The notes under the pieces were generated by a model, which searched no databases, was not told the origin of the DNA, and worked only from the letters and a program-made list of their open reading frames with translations. Shown here one piece after another: positions 1-8,449 of a stretch of 54,024 nt of DNA (position 1 is the stretch's first letter; every line of letters begins with the position of its first letter). A program made the translations under genes and the position numbers. This stretch comes from Lachnospira sp. (GTDB taxonomy: Bacteria > Bacillota > Clostridia > Lachnospirales > Lachnospiraceae): the NCBI GenBank assembly GCA_015057605.1, contig SVDX01000017.1, forward strand, positions 1-54,024, in the 5' to 3' direction.

Positions 1-131
1 CACATCACATATTTTAATCATACAAAAATACAAAACCGTAATCAACCACGGATAAAAGGTTGGTAGAAAGGAGAAGGTATATTTGTAAGCGACTGTTAGA
101 TGAGTCAATTACAATATACCAGGAAAAGGAT

Positions 132-1121
132 ATGGAATTTAAATTAGCTAAGAGATGCGACGCAGAAAAGGTATATGCACTTGTACAGGAAACTATCAAG
201 GTGATCTATCCGAAGTACTACCTGAAAGAAATTGTAGATATGTTTTGTGAATTTCACAGTTGCGAAAATATTATAAAGGATATTGAAGTTGGAAATACAT
301 ACATTTTGGTAGAGAATGAGGAGATAATTGGTACGGGAACAAAGAATGAAAATCATATTACAAGAGTTTATGTTTTGCCAGGGTATCAGAAAAAAGGTTA
401 TGGAACTTTTATCATGAATCAGCTGGAAGAACTGATAAAGGAAAAGTATGATTGTGTTGATATAGATGCCTCGTTACCGGCTTGCAGATTATATTCTCAT
501 TTAGGTTACAAAACCGTAGAACATGGAATTTTGGAATGTAAAAATGGTGTAATACAGGTTTATGAAATCATGAAAAAACAATTTATAAATGAATCGTTAG
601 AGCAACTAATCATAAGACCATATAAGCAAAAAGATGCAGAGGCGATAGTAAGTTGGATTAAAGATGAAAGGGCTCTTCGCAAGTGGAGCTCTGACAGATA
701 TGGTGCGTACCCAATAACAGCGGAGGATATTAACTATAAATATCTGAAATGTAATGGCGATTGTGAGGAGCAGGATAACTTTTATCCCGTAACAGCTGTG
801 GATGCAAATGGTCCGGTTGGGCATTTGATATTGCGCTATACGAATAAGGCAAAGACAATAATTCGTCTGGGATTTATTATAGTTGATGACAGTAAGCGAG
901 GTATGGGCTACGGAAAAAGAATGATACAGATGGCAATGAGATATGCTTTTGATATGCTGAAGGCGGAGAAAATAACCTTAGGTGTTTTTGATAACAACCT
1001 CTCGGCATATTATTGTTACAAAGCAGCCGGATTTAAAGAAATCCCCATGAAAGAAGATATAGTCTTTGAAATACTCGGAGAAAAGTGGAAATGTATAGAA
1101 TTGGAGGTAAACAAGGAATGA
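132..1121 (+). CDS. Tandem double GNAT-family N-acetyltransferase
   Basis: The 329-residue protein holds two acetyl-CoA-dependent N-acetyltransferase folds in one chain. The first has the acetyl-CoA loop at about residues 79-92 (VYVLPGYQKKGYG) and the second at about 250-263 (VDDSKRGMGYGKR). The reading frame is open back to a TTG at 60, but the ATG at 132 is preceded by AGGAAAAGGA and begins a typical GNAT strand (MEFKLAKR), so I place the start there. The stop overlaps the next ATG (ATGA at 1118-1121), so the methyltransferase is probably translationally coupled. The substrate cannot be told; small-molecule, antibiotic or protein N-acetylation are all possible. Confidence 0.85.
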   Translation: MEFKLAKRCDAEKVYALVQETIKVIYPKYYLKEIVDMFCEFHSCENIIKDIEVGNTYILVENEEIIGTGTKNENHITRVYVLPGYQKKGYGTFIMNQLEELIKEKYDCVDIDASLPACRLYSHLGYKTVEHGILECKNGVIQVYEIMKKQFINESLEQLIIRPYKQKDAEAIVSWIKDERALRKWSSDRYGAYPITAEDINYKYLKCNGDCEEQDNFYPVTAVDANGPVGHLILRYTNKAKTIIRLGFIIVDDSKRGMGYGKRMIQMAMRYAFDMLKAEKITLGVFDNNLSAYYCYKAAGFKEIPMKEDIVFEILGEKWKCIELEVNKE

Positions 1122-1906
1122 ATTACTTAGAAAACTATTACGCAAATTATGATGAAGAAGGAAGATTAGCTAGCAAGCATGGTCAGGTAGAATTTTTGAC
1201 TACTATGAAGTATATTCATAAATTTATCGGTGGTACAGAAAAGAAAAAGATACTGGAGGTCGGAGCAGGAACCGGAAGGTATAGCATTGCACTTGCCAGG
1301 GAAGGACATGAGGTGGATGCACTGGAATATACTACGCATAATTTGGAAATTATGAATTCGAAAATTGAAGGTATAGCAAATATTAGAACTTGTCAGGGAA
1401 CTGCGTTGGATTTATCGAGATTTGAGGATGAATCTTTTGATATTACACTTGTGTTAGGTCCTATGTATCATATGTATACGAAAGAGGATAAATTGAAAGT
1501 GCTGGAGGAGGCGATTCGTGTTACCAAAAAACAAGGACATATTCTGGTGGCATATTGTATGAATGAGGCGACTATGATTCAGTTTACTTTCAAAGCAGGA
1601 AAGATATGGGATTGTATTAATAATCATATGTTAACTGATGATTTCAGATGCATATCAGAGGAAAAAGACTTGTTTGAAATGGTTAGATTAGAAGAAATTG
1701 ATGAATTGAATGCTTGCTTTGAAAATGTAAAAAGATTAAAGATTGTTGCAGCAGATGGAGCGACAAATTATATGCGAGAATGCGTTGATGCAATGGATGA
1801 TGCAACTTTTGATATGTGGATGAAATATCATTTTTCAATCTGTGAAAGAATGGATTTGATTGGTGCTACGAATCATGCTTTAGATATTTTGGTAAAAAAT
1901 CAATAA
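1118..1906 (+). CDS. Class I SAM-dependent methyltransferase
   Basis: This 262-residue protein has a Rossmann-type methyltransferase fold with motif I at residues 46-54 (LEVGAGTGR), an acidic residue after strand 2 (VDALEYT) and a motif IV-like segment (ITLVLGPMYHM). The C-terminal half probably forms the substrate lid. The ATG at 1118 lies 10 nt after GGAGGT and overlaps the upstream stop. It resembles the broad Methyltransf_11/25 group, whose members methylate small molecules; the substrate is unknown. Lying between two acetyltransferases, it may belong to a small resistance or metabolite-modifying group, which is inference. Confidence 0.85.
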   Translation: MNYLENYYANYDEEGRLASKHGQVEFLTTMKYIHKFIGGTEKKKILEVGAGTGRYSIALAREGHEVDALEYTTHNLEIMNSKIEGIANIRTCQGTALDLSRFEDESFDITLVLGPMYHMYTKEDKLKVLEEAIRVTKKQGHILVAYCMNEATMIQFTFKAGKIWDCINNHMLTDDFRCISEEKDLFEMVRLEEIDELNACFENVKRLKIVAADGATNYMRECVDAMDDATFDMWMKYHFSICERMDLIGATNHALDILVKNQ

Positions 1907-1942
1907 GTAATTGTTGGTATTAGAGAAAATTGGAGGATACAT

Positions 1943-2446
1943 ATGTTGGATTTGCGAAAAATGAATTTGCAAGATATAAAAGAACAGTGGGAGTATGTCA
2001 CTGCATTGCCCAAGGATGAAAATGGATTAACCAATCCCTACGAGGGAATAACTTTTGAAGAATATGAAGCTACTGTATTACCAGAGCTTATGATGCATGA
2101 GAATCCAGTTGGTATGCCCGAATGGTTTGTACCAGAAACATATTATTATTTGTGGGATGAGCAGGTGCTTGTGGGGGAATATAGGATTCGGCATTATTTG
2201 ACAGAGGCACTTAAAGTTGGTGCTGGTCATATCGGGTATAGTATTAAAAGAGAGTTTCGTGGAAAAGGATATGGTTCTAAAGGATTGACGTTAGTTCTTG
2301 ATTTGGCAAGAGAAATTGTTCCGGAAGATGAGATATATCTAAGGGTGTTAAAGAGCAACATTCCATCATTTAAAGCGATTAGTAATAATGGTGCTTACAT
2401 AGCAGGTGAGGATGAGACACATTATTTCATGAGAATAAAAAAGTAA
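1943..2446 (+). CDS. GNAT-family N-acetyltransferase
   Basis: A single-domain acetyltransferase of 167 residues. The acetyl-CoA pyrophosphate-binding loop is at residues 106-111 (RGKGYG) after a beta strand (HIGYSIKREF). The N-terminal ~70 residues, with conserved-looking Trp/Tyr positions (WFVPETYYYLW), resemble GNATs often annotated as predicted acetyltransferases of COG3981 type. The start ATG follows GGAGG by 7 nt. It lies 36 bp after the methyltransferase in the same direction and is probably co-transcribed. Substrate unknown. Confidence 0.85.
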   Translation: MLDLRKMNLQDIKEQWEYVTALPKDENGLTNPYEGITFEEYEATVLPELMMHENPVGMPEWFVPETYYYLWDEQVLVGEYRIRHYLTEALKVGAGHIGYSIKREFRGKGYGSKGLTLVLDLAREIVPEDEIYLRVLKSNIPSFKAISNNGAYIAGEDETHYFMRIKK

Positions 2447-2480
2447 TTGATGTGTTATATTGGAAAAAGAAAATGAAAAT

Positions 2481-2508
2481 TTGTCCCAAACCATTGAAAA
2501 ATGTCCCA
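2481..2508 (+). promoter_or_regulatory. Direct repeat TGTCCCA x2, 20 bp apart, upstream of the ietAS-like operon
   Basis: TGTCCCA occurs at 2482-2488 and again at 2502-2508, exactly 20 bp (two helical turns) apart, 39-65 bp before the AAA ATPase ATG. Between and after the copies lie TTGAAA (2494-2499) and AT-rich hexamers (TATGAT 2512, TATATA 2522), but no pair with normal -35/-10 spacing. A regulator binding site overlapping the promoter is the simplest reading; a transposon-end remnant is an alternative. Confidence 0.4.
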
Positions 2509-2546
2509 TTATATGATAGTCTATATATGGTTGGAGGTGTTATATT

Positions 2547-3614
2547 ATGAAAAAACAAAATGTGTTGAATTTAATAAAATATCATGTAGAAAAGAACGAG
2601 AATGGTTTTAGAAACGAGGCAATAAGTATTGCAAGATATTTTGATAGTATTGGCGATGAGCAATTAGCAGAATATATTATGGGGTTGATTGCAGAATCAA
2701 ATTTGTATACACCACAAAGTAATGATTTTGAAAGTGACTATTTAAAACAGGCAGATATTCGAATGATGGCACCTTTAAATTTACCAACTGAAATTTTAGA
2801 AGATGTTAAAGGGATTATAAATGCTGTCAAACATAATGTGGGCATTAACAAATTTTTATTTGAAGGATTACCGGGAAGCGGTAAAACGGAAGCGGCAAAA
2901 CATATTGCACGCTTGCTAGATAGAACGTTGTTTTATGTGGACTTTGACCATTTGATTGATAGTAAGCTAGGTCAAACAAATAAGAATATTGCCAATCTAT
3001 TTAATGAGATTAATATGCTACCACATTCTAATCGAGTAGTTATTTTGTTTGATGAAATAGATGTAATTGCGTTGGATCGTATAAATTCTAATGATGTGAG
3101 AGAAATGGGAAGAGTTACATCAACAATTTTAAAAGAATTAGACCGTCTAACGGATCTGAATAAGGAGATAGTGATTATTGCAACAACAAATTTGTTTTCA
3201 AATTTTGATAAGGCATTGGTTAGGCGATTTGATGCAGTTATAAATTTTAATCGATATAGTAAAGACGATTTAATTGAAGTTGCAGAGTTTTATTTTTCTT
3301 CTTTTGTCAAAAATTTTAAAGGAATATCTAAGGATACAAGATTATTCAAGAAAATATTAAAAACATCCGAGAAGTTACCGTATCCAGGGGAATTGAAAAA
3401 TGTTATTAAAAGTACACTGGCATTCAGTGATTTGAATAATGAATATGATTATTTAAGAAGGCTTTATAATAATTTGATTGGTAATTTAGACACAACCGAC
3501 ATTAGTCAATTGTATGCACAGGGCTTTACTATAAGAGAAATTGAAAAACTTAAAGGGGAACCGAAAAGCACGGTTGCTAGAAAATTAAGCAAGGAGGGAG
3601 AAGTCGATGAATAA
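2547..3614 (+). CDS. AAA+ ATPase, IetA-like partner of a subtilisin-like protease
   Basis: This 355-residue AAA+ ATPase has Walker A at 107-114 (GLPGSGKT), Walker B at 164-172 (VVILFDEID), sensor-1 Asn after IATTN (214-215) and arginine-finger positions R226/R227 (ALVRRFD). Residues 1-90 are a helical N-terminal domain. The C-terminal ~35 residues (322-350, YAQGFTIREIEKLKGEPKST) look like a short helix-turn-helix. The start follows GGAGG. The next gene, an S8 peptidase, begins inside this one (ATGAATAA, 8-bp overlap), so the two products are made as a coupled pair. In known IetAS loci the ATPase is described as restraining the protease toxin and the pair gives phage defence; assignment here rests on gene pairing and motifs. 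Confidence 0.8.
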   Translation: MKKQNVLNLIKYHVEKNENGFRNEAISIARYFDSIGDEQLAEYIMGLIAESNLYTPQSNDFESDYLKQADIRMMAPLNLPTEILEDVKGIINAVKHNVGINKFLFEGLPGSGKTEAAKHIARLLDRTLFYVDFDHLIDSKLGQTNKNIANLFNEINMLPHSNRVVILFDEIDVIALDRINSNDVREMGRVTSTILKELDRLTDLNKEIVIIATTNLFSNFDKALVRRFDAVINFNRYSKDDLIEVAEFYFSSFVKNFKGISKDTRLFKKILKTSEKLPYPGELKNVIKSTLAFSDLNNEYDYLRRLYNNLIGNLDTTDISQLYAQGFTIREIEKLKGEPKSTVARKLSKEGEVDE

Positions 3615-5841
3615 TGTTTTAGAATTGAAGGGTAAGCGTTTTGTACAAGCGGCAAAGAATGTAAATGGTGGCGGCCCTTCGATGAATAGCAAAGAGACTG
3701 TTACAAGTGAGAAGATAAATCAGCTCATGTCAAAATTATGTCAAATTCGGGAATTTTGGTTGCATGAGAAAAGGCCGTTTTCTGGAGTTATAGTAAGTGT
3801 ATATTATAACAAGATTGTTGCTAAGAGTAATCGGGTTGCAGGGATTTTTAAAGGAAAAGATTCTAATTATGCTATTGTCGGGGCGAAGTTTAATGCAGAA
3901 AAGACGAAGCACATTATCACATATTTTTTGTCTGTCGAGGACTTAGAAAACAGTATACAGCAATTGAAAATAGCAAATCAAGTGTTAACACATACATTTG
4001 GCGAAGGTATTACAAAAAAAGTATTTGAAGATAATGAACAATTTGATAAAATCAATTTTGAAAATTATCCATTGAGCAAAAGTATGTTTAAACAGATAGT
4101 TGCAGATGTTTCATATATCGATACTTTTGAGGTGGAAAAGAAGAATAGACAATATAAAGAAAGTATAATAACATTATACGACATAGGGATGGATACGCAA
4201 AAACTGTTTCAAGAAATTGGTATTGACATTCTGGCAAACCGAATACTTGACAATCGTACAGTGTATCTAGATGATAATCAATCTAGAGTTTTGTTTGAGA
4301 AGGCACCCTATCTTGTTGCTATGGCAACAGAAAATTTGCTTGATTTGACATCGGAAGATTTTATTGATGATTACCAAGAAGATATGATGCATATTCCATC
4401 GCCGAGTATTGAACCTACAATAGGAGTTATAGATACCCTCTTTGATACGCGAGTATATTTTAGTGAGTGGGTTGATTATCAGGATATGGTTGATGATATT
4501 ATTCCTAAAAGTCCATCGGATTATAGGCATGGTACAGCAGTCTCATCTATTATTGTAGATGGTCCAAAACTAAATCCGTGGTTGGATGATGGGTGCGGAA
4601 GATTTCAAGTACGACATTTTGGTGTGGCTGTAGGAGCTCAGTTTTCTTCTTTCTCAATTATTAAAAAGATAAAGAGGATTATTGCAGATAATCAGGATAT
4701 TAAAGTGTGGAATATCTCCCTTGGAAGTAATCAAGAAATAAACGATAACTTTATTTCAGCAGAAGCAGCGGTGTTAGATCAAATTCAGTATGAAAATGAT
4801 GTGATATTTGTTGTGGCGGGGACGAATAAGCCTAATCCAAATATTGAAAAAATTGGTTCGCCAGCAGATTCTCTTAATAGTTTAGTTGTAAATGCAGTTA
4901 CAAAAAGCGGATTGTCGCCAAAGTATGCAAGAAAAGGACTTGCACTTTCGTTTTTTGCAAAACCAGATGTTAGCTATTATGGAGGAAGCGAAGAACAGTA
5001 TATACAAGTATGTGAACCATTAGGAGCTACTTATCTAGCAGGAACTTCTTTTGCCGCTCCGTGGATTGCGAGAAAACTTTCGTATTTGATTGACGTGTTG
5101 GGGTTAAATAGAGAAGTTGCTAAAGCGATGATAATTGATGCGGCAAGAGGTTGGAATGAAACACCTACGCCAGAAGAGGTAGCATTATATGGTCATGGGG
5201 TTGTTCCAATAAAAATAGATGACATTGTTCAGACATCCGATGATGAGATTAAATTTGTCGTTACCGATGTTAGCGAAAAATGGAATACATACAATTATCA
5301 TTTTCCGATTCCTATTAAGGACAATGCTTATCCTTATTTTGCTAGGGCAACAATGTGTTATTTTCCAATATGTGATAGAGCACAAGGAGTTGATTATACT
5401 AACACTGAATTAAATCTTCACTTTGGAAGAATTAAAGATGATGGAAAATTAAATGAAATTAATGAGGATAAACAGAATCAAGAAGATGATTCGGCAGGTG
5501 TAAGACGCTACATTCTTGAAGGTGAAGCTAGAGAACGTTTTAGAAAATGGGATAATGTGAAATATATTTCCGAGAAAATCAAGTCTAGAAAAGTTCCTAA
5601 AAAAACTTATACAAATAAGAACTGGGGAATGGAAATTAAAACAAATAATAGATTAGATCCCCAAGATGGAGTGGGGCTTCGATTTGGAGTTGTAGTTACC
5701 ATAAAAGAAATGTTTGGAGTAAACAGAATTGATGAATTTATAAGAAATTGTAACTTGAATGGCTGGTTGGTTAACATCATTGATGTTCAGAACAGAGTTG
5801 ACATTCATGAGAAGGTTAATGAAGAAATTGAATTTGAATAG
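3607..5841 (+). CDS. Subtilisin-like serine protease, IetS-like (S8 family)
   Basis: This 744-residue protein has an intact S8 catalytic triad: D276 (GVIDT), H308 (RHGTAVS) and S481 (AGTSFAAP), with oxyanion-hole N407 (VVAGTN). There is no signal peptide, so it should act in the cytoplasm. About 265 residues precede the protease domain and about 240 follow it; these flanks probably bind the ATPase or a substrate. An AAGGAGGG ribosome site lies inside the end of the ATPase gene. The ATPase plus cytoplasmic subtilase architecture matches ietA/ietS, first described as a plasmid incompatibility/establishment and toxin-antitoxin pair and later as anti-phage. The cell target is unknown. Confidence 0.85.
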   Translation: MNNVLELKGKRFVQAAKNVNGGGPSMNSKETVTSEKINQLMSKLCQIREFWLHEKRPFSGVIVSVYYNKIVAKSNRVAGIFKGKDSNYAIVGAKFNAEKTKHIITYFLSVEDLENSIQQLKIANQVLTHTFGEGITKKVFEDNEQFDKINFENYPLSKSMFKQIVADVSYIDTFEVEKKNRQYKESIITLYDIGMDTQKLFQEIGIDILANRILDNRTVYLDDNQSRVLFEKAPYLVAMATENLLDLTSEDFIDDYQEDMMHIPSPSIEPTIGVIDTLFDTRVYFSEWVDYQDMVDDIIPKSPSDYRHGTAVSSIIVDGPKLNPWLDDGCGRFQVRHFGVAVGAQFSSFSIIKKIKRIIADNQDIKVWNISLGSNQEINDNFISAEAAVLDQIQYENDVIFVVAGTNKPNPNIEKIGSPADSLNSLVVNAVTKSGLSPKYARKGLALSFFAKPDVSYYGGSEEQYIQVCEPLGATYLAGTSFAAPWIARKLSYLIDVLGLNREVAKAMIIDAARGWNETPTPEEVALYGHGVVPIKIDDIVQTSDDEIKFVVTDVSEKWNTYNYHFPIPIKDNAYPYFARATMCYFPICDRAQGVDYTNTELNLHFGRIKDDGKLNEINEDKQNQEDDSAGVRRYILEGEARERFRKWDNVKYISEKIKSRKVPKKTYTNKNWGMEIKTNNRLDPQDGVGLRFGVVVTIKEMFGVNRIDEFIRNCNLNGWLVNIIDVQNRVDIHEKVNEEIEFE

Positions 5842-5854
5842 GAGGAATTTTTAG

Positions 5855-6214
5855 ATGAGTAGTGAAGAATATAAAATTATAATGGAGCGCTTGGATTTAA
5901 TTGAATTTAGACAAGAATTACTGTTTAGTAATACGGGAATTGATAGAAGTATATATGAATATGGACTTTCTAGAATGCAATACAATGCTATTATGGATTT
6001 GATGGATGAATGCCGCAGGGAAATAGATAATGGTCAGCGTTATTCACATGCGACATTTGAAAGTAAAATATATGATATTGTTCCAAATCATTATGGGGAT
6101 TATCATATGTGCGAAGAATTAGCGAAAGGCTTCATGGATGAAGGAAGATGGGAAGAAGTGTTTATGGAGCTATATGGTGATATGCCTAAGTATTCGTATT
6201 TGAAGAAGGAGTAA
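5855..6214 (+). CDS. Small acidic protein resembling YhaI/DUF1878
   Basis: A 119-residue helical protein with a good GGAGG ribosome site, 13 bp after the protease. Its layout (an opening ERLDLIEFRQELL helix, then a middle helix pair and a WEEVFMELY helix near the end) resembles the Bacillus YhaI/DUF1878 family from memory. That family's function is unknown to me. Position inside the operon suggests a regulator, adaptor or immunity factor of the ATPase-protease pair, which is inference. Confidence 0.6.
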   Translation: MSSEEYKIIMERLDLIEFRQELLFSNTGIDRSIYEYGLSRMQYNAIMDLMDECRREIDNGQRYSHATFESKIYDIVPNHYGDYHMCEELAKGFMDEGRWEEVFMELYGDMPKYSYLKKE

Positions 6215-6218
6215 TAAA

Positions 6219-6716
6219 GTGTGGGAAATAATAGCTAATATTGCAAGTGTTTGTAGTATAATTGGCCTCCCGATTGCATTGTGGCAAATATATGGGCTTA
6301 AATCAAAGGTCGAAGCGACTGAAAAAGGAATAAAGAGTGTTCTTGATATTAAGGAATACGAAAAATTGAATCAGATTTTTCACATTTTAGTTAAGCAATA
6401 TGAAGAAATAGGAGAGCTGATTTGCCAAATAAATAAGACAGGAAAATCAAAACAAACTATTACAAATAAATGCAAAAGTGTTAATAAGGAGATTAATTTC
6501 TGTATTGTTGCAATTCCGCCACAGTATACTGAGATTTTAAAGAATTTTAGAAGAGTTATTGAACATATCGAAAAATTTATGGAATCAGATATGCAGAATA
6601 ACGCAGAGTTAAAAGAATCAAGAGATTATCTGAATAATGCAATACAGCAGATGAAACAAGAGCAAAAGGTTTTTGATGACAAAGCAATTTCGATAGCTGC
6701 TCATAGTAATGACTAA
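6219..6716 (+). CDS. N-terminal membrane anchor with coiled-coil domain; accessory gene of the ietAS-like operon
   Basis: This 165-residue protein begins with one hydrophobic segment (about residues 4-26, IIANIASVCSIIGLPIALWQ) followed by a long amphipathic helical region with Lys/Glu-rich heptads. GTG start at 6219 with AAGGAG 8 nt upstream, only 4 bp after the previous stop. I recognise no family. The single-TM plus cytoplasmic coiled-coil layout is common among effectors or sensors of defence systems. It is the last gene before the convergent relaxase remnant. Confidence 0.6.
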   Translation: MWEIIANIASVCSIIGLPIALWQIYGLKSKVEATEKGIKSVLDIKEYEKLNQIFHILVKQYEEIGELICQINKTGKSKQTITNKCKSVNKEINFCIVAIPPQYTEILKNFRRVIEHIEKFMESDMQNNAELKESRDYLNNAIQQMKQEQKVFDDKAISIAAHSND

Positions 6717-6751
6717 ATTATATTGATAATCTCATTAAAAGTTTATGTGCA

Positions 6752-6777
6752 AAAGGGGCGATTTATCTCGCCCCTTT
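6752..6777 (-). terminator. Rho-independent terminator overlapping the relaxase stop codon
   Basis: Perfect 10-bp inverted repeat AAAGGGGCGA (6752-6761) / TCGCCCCTTT (6768-6777) with a 6-nt loop. Read on the minus strand the stem is followed by TTTT, so it ends the relaxase transcript. It could also slow transcription arriving from the defence operon. Confidence 0.7.
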
Positions 6778-8100
6778 ATCTCTGTTTCGGTGAGGTTGGC
6801 TGTCATTCTGTCTGTCAGCCTTTTCTTGATAACGCCGTATCTTTTCGTGCATGGTTTCAGCTTTTGGAGTGGCTTTTTCTCCGTAGGCTTCATCCCACTT
6901 GGCACATTCTTTTTGATATGCGTCTGTGGCACGCTGTGCGGTATAGAATGCTGTGTAGAAATCTTGCACCGTTGCAAATCCGTGTTGTCTGGCAATGCCG
7001 GATAATCCGGCTTTGAGGCTTCGGATTTCCTTGGTTTTGGTGACAATCTTGGTTTCAAGTTCCTTTTTCTTGGTGAGCCTTGCAAGCCCCTTCAAATCGC
7101 TTAATTCAAGTTCCAGTTTTGTCCGTTCACGCTCTGCTTCAAAGATAAGGTTATTGTGTTTATCAAGAGTAACCTTGATCTTTTGAAGTCTTGGGAAAGC
7201 GGTAGCTTCCGGTGGAATAACCGGTCTTGGTGGTATCTGTGGCTTGGGCTGTTCTACAACCTCTGTTTTAGGAATAGTTACAGTGATAGTGTTTTCTGGT
7301 GGTTCGGGTTCTGTTATTGCTTCCTTAGCCGGAGCTATAACAATATCTGCGGTATTATCTGCTTTTATAACAGCATTACTTCCGTATTCTTTTTCAAGAG
7401 CCTCATGGAACAGCTTGTTTTTCAGTTCCCTTGCGGCGGTCAGTACCTTAGAAATTAGAAGTGCAAGTTTCGCTGTGGCTGTTGTGATAATGCCTGCCAG
7501 CTTTTCAGGACACTTGCCGAATACATCAATGGATAACCGGATACGCTCCGTAATCCATTTCTGCTTTATCTGCCGTATCTCATCCTCTGGCACTTGGCTG
7601 ACTAAGGCTCGGTCTACTTCGTGATTCCACTGCATACGCACCTCATTATCTTCCTTTATCTGTTTCGCTTTGGGATTGTTCTTACCGATTTTCTTGGTGG
7701 CAAGGTATAATCCGTTTCTGTCAAATACATGGAGCTTATTCTTATCATCCTCTATCAGAAGATTGATAAGGTTAGTGTAGAAGCGTTTTGCCTCGTCAAG
7801 ATAATGCTCCTGCTTGAACAACTTATTCTTAGCAGTAAATAAGGTTCGTTCATAGACTTCGCCTTTTTTGATTATTTTGCAGCCCTTACGGACATTACCA
7901 CTATCGTCCAATATCTCTTTCTTGGTGCGTACATGTTTTTTCTGCTCGTTGTAGAACATATTGCGTGTTGCAAGCTTTTCTATAGGTTCCGGTAACAGCT
8001 CCCTTTCGGAAAAGATGAGATGGATATGATAGTTGGTCTTGCGTTTGTTGTGGTGCAGAGCTGATACACATTCCACACCATACTTTTCCTTAAAGCGGTT
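6763..8100 (-). pseudogene. Relaxase (MobL/MobA-type HUH) remnant, N-terminus missing
   Basis: The frame is open to 8325, but only the part downstream of about 8100 reads as protein of the MobL-type relaxase family. It contains HHNKRKTNYHIHLIFSER with the metal-binding HxH, a basic helical middle, a Pro-rich linker and a coiled-coil C-terminus. The ~75 residues before it (8101-8325) are Cys/His-rich with no family look and correspond to antisense of another fragment. The catalytic Tyr region and N-terminus expected of a relaxase are therefore gone. Base composition is visibly richer in GC than the flanking genes. This is the scar of a conjugative or mobilizable element next to the defence operon. 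Confidence 0.7.
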
Positions 8101-8108
8101 GGTTAACA

Positions 8109-8288
8109 GGAAAAGAATTAGGACAACTGTCGCGATACTACAAGGCAGACTTACAGAGTTACCTACAATCGTATCAAAGTAAGCCTTGGTTGGCGAAATA
8201 CAATCCAGCTGACAACAGCCAACATCAGCCTTATGTGTGCGAGCACCCAGCGGCTGATATTGTCCGACCTTGCACGGCTCATGCCTAG
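8109..8288 (+). pseudogene. Possible 3' fragment of an unidentified mobile-element gene
   Basis: On the plus strand a frame open from inside the relaxase remnant runs to TAG at 8286-8288 and gives about 59 residues with protein-like composition (GKELGQLSRYYKADLQSYLQ, then Pro/His/Cys-rich YVCEHPAADIVRPC). It has no start codon with a ribosome site. I read it as the tail of a gene whose 5' part was lost when it joined the relaxase gene head-on near 8100. I do not recognise the family; chance reading is possible. Confidence 0.3.
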
Positions 8289-8449
8289 CGTGGATGGTGT
8301 CAAAGTGGTGTAATCCATCAATCAAATATCAAAAAATCCTTATTTGCGCGAGTAGCGAAGAACAAGGAAATGCTTGCATTTACTCGTGAAGAGCACCGCG
8401 ACAGCCGTTAGGCATTCCAAGGAAAAATCCCCTCATTTAACAAAACTTT
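8289..8449. other. Gene-free stretch between mobile-element debris and the two-component operon
   Basis: No start-plus-ribosome-site reading frame is visible. The stretch includes a partly self-complementary element (CGAGTA near 8350 pairing with TACTCG near 8389, GC-rich relative to its surroundings) and ends in AT-rich sequence leading into the promoter of the next gene. Beyond these I see nothing to annotate. Confidence 0.4.

Noticed and set aside
2494-2527. Consensus promoter before the ietAS-like operon
   Set aside because: Possible -35 and -10 hexamers are 12 or 22 bp apart; neither spacing is acceptable, so only the direct repeat is reported.
7156-7624. Open frames on the plus strand opposite the relaxase
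   Set aside because: Low-complexity Ser/Phe-rich translations typical of antisense shadow, with no ribosome sites.
8101-8325. N-terminal 75 residues of the open relaxase frame as real protein
   Set aside because: Cys/His-rich, unlike any relaxase N-terminus, without a ribosome site, and antisense to another plausible fragment.
8200-8330. Group II intron end (GTGTGCG-type sequence)
   Set aside because: No reverse transcriptase, no recognisable domain V hairpin and no second boundary; the plus-strand protein-like frame explains the sequence better.
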